DNA of 64,000 nucleotides from Tubulanus polymorphus (lineage: Eukaryota; Nemertea; Palaeonemertea; Tubulaniformes; Tubulanidae): contig NC_134027.1 of assembly GCF_964204645.1 (NCBI RefSeq), positions 23,176,485 to 23,240,484 of the forward strand, read 5' to 3'. The position numbers were made by a program, and so were the translations under genes. This document shows positions 59,272 to 64,000 of the stretch, piece by piece (within the stretch, counting starts at the first letter, position 1; each line of letters starts with the position of its first letter). The notes beneath the pieces were generated by a model. The model had not been told where the DNA came from. It did no database searches and worked only from the letters and a program-made list of their open reading frames with translations.

Positions 59272-59905
59272 CCGAGAGAACTTGTTCGGCCCGGACACGC
59301 GCCGTATGAAGCCAACGAAGCTTGACACCACCGCTCATATTATGTTGTTTTGCGCGCAAGTAAAAGCAATCCGATAAATAGATTCAAACTAGGACGCCAA
59401 TTATACACTGTGTATATTCATACATATTGTGCTCAGTGCAATATTGTATTGATTGATTGTGCGAGTACAAACACTACGTTTTTACGTGTGTATAAATGCG
59501 TATATGAAAATATAGAAAATAAACAAAACATTTTTGAAATATTCTTTCATTAAACATCTATTATGTACAAAAATGTATATATGTACCTTCAAAACAATTT
59601 ATATATGAATGTGTTAACACGCTAGTTAAAAACAAGGGGTACCAGTAAGATTACTGAGTCCCAACAAGTTGGCTTATCTAATAAGCCAGCACACTAAATG
59701 AAGAGGAGCTTGCACTTGTAGGCCTATTTTCGATCAAAAGATTTTTTATTTTTTTCAATCCTTTCATATATGCGAATGAAATCATTAATTTTGACGCTGC
59801 CGACCCTTGTTTTATTTCATATATACATGCAGATGTCACATTGTACATACGCTTCAAGGTTTCTCTGATCACCACTTCTTGGAACACAAACCCGAAAAAC
59901 AAAGC
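59272..59905. pseudogene. relic of a fourth profilin unit without the gene
   Basis: GAGAGAACTTGTTCGGCCCGG, CGCGCCGTATG, AGATTCAAACTAGGACGCC, TGACGCTGCCGACCCTTG and ACGCTTCAAGGTT follow the order of 48885-49405 in unit B, with more divergence and insertions. The TATATA motif is replaced by TATGAA. No profilin coding sequence follows where it would be expected (about 60.1-60.6 kb). Confidence 0.6.
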
Positions 59906-60414
59906 GCAAGTTATAAATAGTTCAAGTCTTTCAAACGAAATCACCCAAGCCTGTCCACGATCCTGAAATCTGTTCTTCAGATCTTGAGTGGTTCGTACAT
60001 TCATAAACGGGCCTGTTTTGCCGTGTTGAACTTAATGTCCTTTTTCGCTTTTATAGATATGAAGTCCTTCGCCGAAAATAGTAATTCCTTCAGCTTGATG
60101 ATGAATCGAGATTCTTGTTTCTTGTTCTTGTTCGAGAATATTTCGACACTTCTGGGATAGTATTAAAAGAGACATATAGCTCGAACTACTTGTCGAACAC
60201 CGGGATACTCCCGAGGAAGACCAACTACTAGAAATATAGAAAGAACTAGGAAACAAGAAGCTGGCAAAAAAGACGTCGATTGATAAGAAATAAGACCGAA
60301 CTTATTAAAAAGAGATTAAATCTTTGTGAGGATTATCTCGTAATTTCAATCGAGTAGTTAACTTCTTTTTCATTTGTTGGTCTCGCGGATTACTCGGTTT
60401 GAGTCATTGAGCGG

Positions 60415-60620
60415 ATAATTGATCTTAAAATGGGGATTGACCCTGTTATTTATTTGATGGGTTTCAGTTTTTGAGTTGGTGACTCTTATACAAACCCACC
60501 ATAAGTGGCCGGGAGGGTTTGATTTTGAAATCGAAGTTCAGATAAAGTTGTGTGATCGGCGGTCGAGCTTACAGAATTATTTGTTTGAATCGAAGTACAT
60601 AATTGGGAAATCCGCCGCTC
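60415..60620 (+). repeat. interspersed repeat, family R, copy 3
   Basis: GGGATTGACCCTGTTATT, ACAAACCCACCATAAGTGGC, TGTGTGATCGGCGGTCGAG and ATCGAAGTACATAATTGGGA match the copies at 39535 and (inverted) 28195. Confidence 0.65.
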
Positions 60621-61017
60621 TCCCGCGAAATGTCGGTTACTTCTTCGGGTCACATGAGAATATACGTTGGGCCTACTCCCTTTCACTTTCGGCTTCGCGT
60701 CATTCATAATTCGTTTAGTGATCAAGATGATCGTTGAAATCACAGACGTTGATTCTTTTTAGAGGGCATTGAAATCGCGTACGGAGAGACAGGGCAGAAA
60801 ACCCTGTTGTATTCCTCGGGATTATTATTTATCCACTTTTTTCCAACATAAAATGTATCCTCTCTCAGATTTCAATCGGCAAATAAGCGCTCTTATCAAT
60901 GTAGTAAGGATAGCGCTCTGAGAGCAGGTTAGAATTCTTTGAAATGTATGGCGGACCCTAAATCCGGCATATGTGTGGACCCGGCCTGCTGATAGAGTGC
61001 CGATACATGTAACAGCA

Positions 61018-61247
61018 CAGGGGCGGATCCATGCTGGTAAATTTGAGTGTATTCCTGAAAATTACTGCTCAAATTATCTGCCGGTGACGAAGCTGATTAA
61101 AGGGATTCGATATCCAAAAAAAATTACTCATTTTCCTTCTAAAGGCATTCTGGACCTGTCAGATTAGGTTCTTCTAGAAAGTATGTTATTCACATTTTTC
61201 TGACTGTATTCTGGAATATTGTGGAATATAGCTTGGATCCACCCCTG
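61018..61247. mobile_element. 230-bp hAT-like MITE with 8-bp TSD
   Basis: CAGGGGCGGATCCATGC at the left, GCTTGGATCCACCCCTG at the right. Flanked by TAACAGCA and TAACAGCC, an 8-base duplication with one mismatch. Same terminal motif as the 824-bp element at 48055. No coding capacity. Confidence 0.85.
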
Positions 61248-63080
61248 TAACAGCCCATGTCACAGCTGCAGCTGTGACATGGGCATGAACGGCTGGCGAC
61301 TGAGTGGGAATGCTTGATGCTGACATGGAGGTGACGGGTCCGTGGATAGCTAGAAAAAACGTTGGTGTACCTTCAAATAGTATAGTTTATTCATGAAAAT
61401 GATTTGTCAAAAGCGTATAAATGTTCGTCTTTTTGGTTTTCTCACACACGATGTACGCGCGTATTAATACACTGCTGCTATACGCGCTGGCTGTGCTGGA
61501 GGTTCACTAATGCCACTCACATGTGTTAACGCTGGAGCTTGTGTCAGGCGCAGTTGGAATTTATGGTTCATTCCATAGAGATTTATTTGCAAACAATAAC
61601 ATATGTATTGATTTCAACAATATTGATGATTTTTCCAGTTACGTTTTGTTGAATACTGTAATCATTAGGAGCCCGATTGTGGCTTGCGCCATCTATCAAG
61701 GAAATGACATATTAACTAGGCTAACGATTCCGTTTGTATCATGATTTCCGAGATTTCACCACGAAAGTCTGAGGTCAAAGGGACCAGGTAGGCCAAGAAT
61801 CGATGAATTCTCACGACAGAATCCTTGGTTGACTTGAACACGAGCATTAGACTATACGCTCAGGATAAATAAATCGCTCTGATCTCTCTAATGATCTGTT
61901 TATGATTCTGTGGATTCACGGAGTCAAGGGTTTTGGATTCAATCAATAACCAAGTAGAGCTAACATACGTAGTTAATACGTTGAGATAAAAATCCACATG
62001 AAATTAGAAAAATACTTAGTGTGACAGATTATTCGAACAAAATGCACATTTTAGATAGGATTTTTCTTCAAAATACCACAAGATCTTAAGTTGATTGATG
62101 GGTTATATGTTCAATAAAGGACATTATTTCAAAATGTCGATACATCAGCCAGAAATCTACTTTCGACAAACTATTTGCGCAATCTGGCGGAGTACCGGTT
62201 CTTCATTCGACCAGCAATTCTTATCAGAACGCGGTAGATATTTCTTTCATTTCTCGTCGGAAAGGAATATCAACGAAAGCGCGCATTTAAGCGATCACGC
62301 CCGAGAGAGTAGCTCATAAATTCAGTGATCTATACGAGCCTCACTTGTACTAATATACTCGCGGCCGCTATGAAGCATTTATTAATATTTACTCCCAGGC
62401 AGCGTTTAGTCTCGTGTACCGTGTGTACTTCCTTGAAATATGTGTTTTGAGCAAACACCTTCTTCTAGCAAAAACCTCGACGCAAACATAATATACCAGT
62501 CGATCGGATGGTTTCGCATATATGCACGACTTCGGTCGGTCCAAGGGCGATGGGTTCGAATCCCGAATTTCTCGGTCGATGGTTCTCTAGCCGCGCGGCA
62601 AAGAGCTAGTTGTACCACGAAGAAAACATCCGGATTCTCGTTTTTGTGTAACGGTATATTGGTCAATGGTTCTTCCTTATTTTGGAAAAATTATCCTCGG
62701 AATTTCCAATGTGGTCCCGAGTAGCGGGCCAGGAGGAAGATAGGCTATTGTACGCTATTGCGCTTCGTATATATCGCAAAATAAACTTCCGGCACAATTA
62801 CATTACACTATAGTCCGGACATGTCAATCACATACCAGCAGCGATCTCCACTTCCGGAAGACGATACAAACCTTCTCAGTGTGGACAGGACCAGATGAAG
62901 GTCATCATATCGTATCGCTTCCATGTTCAATTGTTGCAAATTTGTGAAATTGCAAATTTGCAAATTTGTCGCCATGCCAAAGTTGTTAAAATCCATCTTA
63001 AGACCTATGAAAATGACATAAAACATGCATCGTATTATTCAGAAAAGACGATAGGAACGACCCAACCATTCCATCTTCCT
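61248..63080. other. gene-free stretch
   Basis: No supported gene. Near 61255-61285 a perfect palindromic run around AGCTGCAGCT (GCCCATGTCACAGCTGCAGC and its reverse complement) forms a strong cruciform. 62520-62600 contains GATGGGTTCGAATCCCG, a tRNA T-arm-like motif without a full tRNA around it. 62936-62970 repeats AAATTTG(C/T) motifs. Confidence 0.5.
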
Positions 63081-63081
63081 T

Positions 63082-63375
63082 TGACAGGGATTCGAACCTG
63101 ATGGCATCGAGACTCGCCACGGTACGAAAACCTGCCACTTTACTAGACCACAAGGTGCGCCGGTAGGCCTACATGCACAGCTTAAATGATGTCAGTCGTT
63201 TTAGTTTATCCCGGGGTTTCCAGCGATTATACAACGAGCAATCTGATTGGTGCCGCAAGTTTTCGTGCGGCAAACCTGCGCATGTATTTGCGCAGCCGGT
63301 CTAGTGTGGCAGGGTTTAGTGCCGTGACTGAGTCTAGCGATGCCATCAGGTTCGAATCCCTGCTGAAGGAGGATG
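63082..63375. mobile_element. palindromic MITE with B-box-like arms, copy with diverged TSD
   Basis: Left arm CATCTTCCTTTGACAGGG, ATTCGAACCTGATGGCATCG; right arm CGATGCCATCAGGTTCGAAT, CCCTGCTGAAGGAGGATG; inner arms as in the copy at 45441. Flanking 9-mers CAACCATTC and CAACCACGC agree at 7 of 9. Confidence 0.8.
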
Positions 63376-64000
63376 CAACCACGCCGGACAAACGTCCCAT
63401 AACAAAATAGCGGCTAGCAACTTCAAAATGGTTTTATTATTTTTTTGTTAATTGGAATAACCGAAATGGAAAACATTTGAATTTCGGTTCACTCTGGTCG
63501 TTCGTGTAAGCACTGAGGGATTTGGAAATGATGGACACACTTCCTATACTGATATTATAGCCATGTAATCGTTCACGTATGTGGCCTAATCCGTGCATCC
63601 ATAAACTCAAGCATAATCCGCGCCACGGAATATAGACCGTCTTACTCGGTAATTGGATCAACGCAGTCTGGATGAAGAGACGTATCGAAACAATTCGCTG
63701 ATAGGATATTTAGATATATCCAGTAGCCCCGGTCTATTAGAGACTCTCTCTCTGTCTGCCTGTATCAATTTCATAATGAAATACCCTCGCATTATCCAGT
63801 CGCGACTGCGTATGATATGTCCTTAGGATATTGGCAGCGCCATTTCAGATATCATCATATGATAAGTGTTGCTTCGGGGGTCGTTTATCGGCAGTCCTTA
63901 TCCTTGTTCTTATCTACGTATTTCTGTAAATATACCATATCTCGAGGTATAACGTATCATTGTCATCTACGAATTTAAATACCTCAAAACATATCTATAT
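63376..64000. other. non-coding right edge
   Basis: No gene or clear element recognised. Confidence 0.5.

Noticed and set aside
62500-62600. Possible tRNA or SINE around GATGGGTTCGAATCCCG
   Set aside because: The T-arm-like motif is present but no acceptor stem, D-arm or anticodon arm could be folded around it. The same holds for the motifs near 720, 25610 and 45873.

Overview
The window looks like AT-rich nuclear DNA from a marine invertebrate animal, most likely a lophotrochozoan and perhaps a mollusc. The reasons are short exons with GT/AG splice sites, no operons, dense small transposons and microsatellites, metazoan-only gene families (immunoglobulin-superfamily receptors with a membrane segment, profilin, SLC10 transporter, leucine-rich 7TM receptor with LDL-A modules), and the molluscan flavour of the GRL101/relaxin-receptor-like gene. 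The taxon is an inference; no ribosomal or mitochondrial marker is present.

Layout. 0.8-2.1 kb (+): three exons of a C-type-lectin-like domain, with a decayed duplicate at 3.4-3.6 kb. 3.7-6.3 kb: a broken LDL-A/leucine-rich-repeat/7TM receptor (relaxin receptor / GRL101 type); part of its LDL-A array is on the opposite strand, bounded by inverted copies of one LDL-A module. 8.7-35.4 kb (all -): a tandem array of an immunoglobulin-superfamily (IgSF) membrane receptor. Copy 1 (8.7-16.1 kb) has extra Ig exons, a truncated FN3 exon and an 8-bp frameshift; copy 2 (19.3-26.5 kb) is a pseudogene; copy 3 (27.5-34.2 kb) is open in every exon I could delimit; of copy 4 only a tail exon at 35.4 kb remains. 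36.1-36.7 kb (-): a dead non-LTR retrotransposon tail. 38.6-42.0 kb (+): a complete three-exon SLC10 (sodium/bile-acid cotransporter family) gene. 46.2-56.3 kb (-): three profilin genes in tandem, each with a 5'UTR intron, followed by a relic of a fourth unit at 59.3-59.9 kb. The last 4 kb and most gaps hold only repeats.

The most interesting system is the IgSF receptor array. Almost all its exons are in phase 1-1, so exons can be added, lost or skipped without changing frame, and the three copies differ in exactly that way. The cytoplasmic tail carries a conserved Tyr-Val-Asn motif (YVNV in copies 3 and 4), which matches the known Grb2 SH2-binding consensus; copy 1 has His instead of Tyr. 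Together with the pseudogenised copies this looks like a rapidly turning-over family of surface receptors, possibly immune or self-recognition receptors (inference).

The second theme is transposition into a duplicated locus, where paralogous units give the empty sites: an 824-bp hAT-like element a few bases downstream of the predicted start site of profilin A, a 3-kb long-inverted-repeat element in the first intron of profilin B, a 2.9-kb interruption at the same promoter position of profilin C, and a 136-bp MITE exactly at the splice junction of the copy 4 tail exon. A palindromic MITE family with 9-bp target duplications carries a tRNA B-box-like sequence in each arm.
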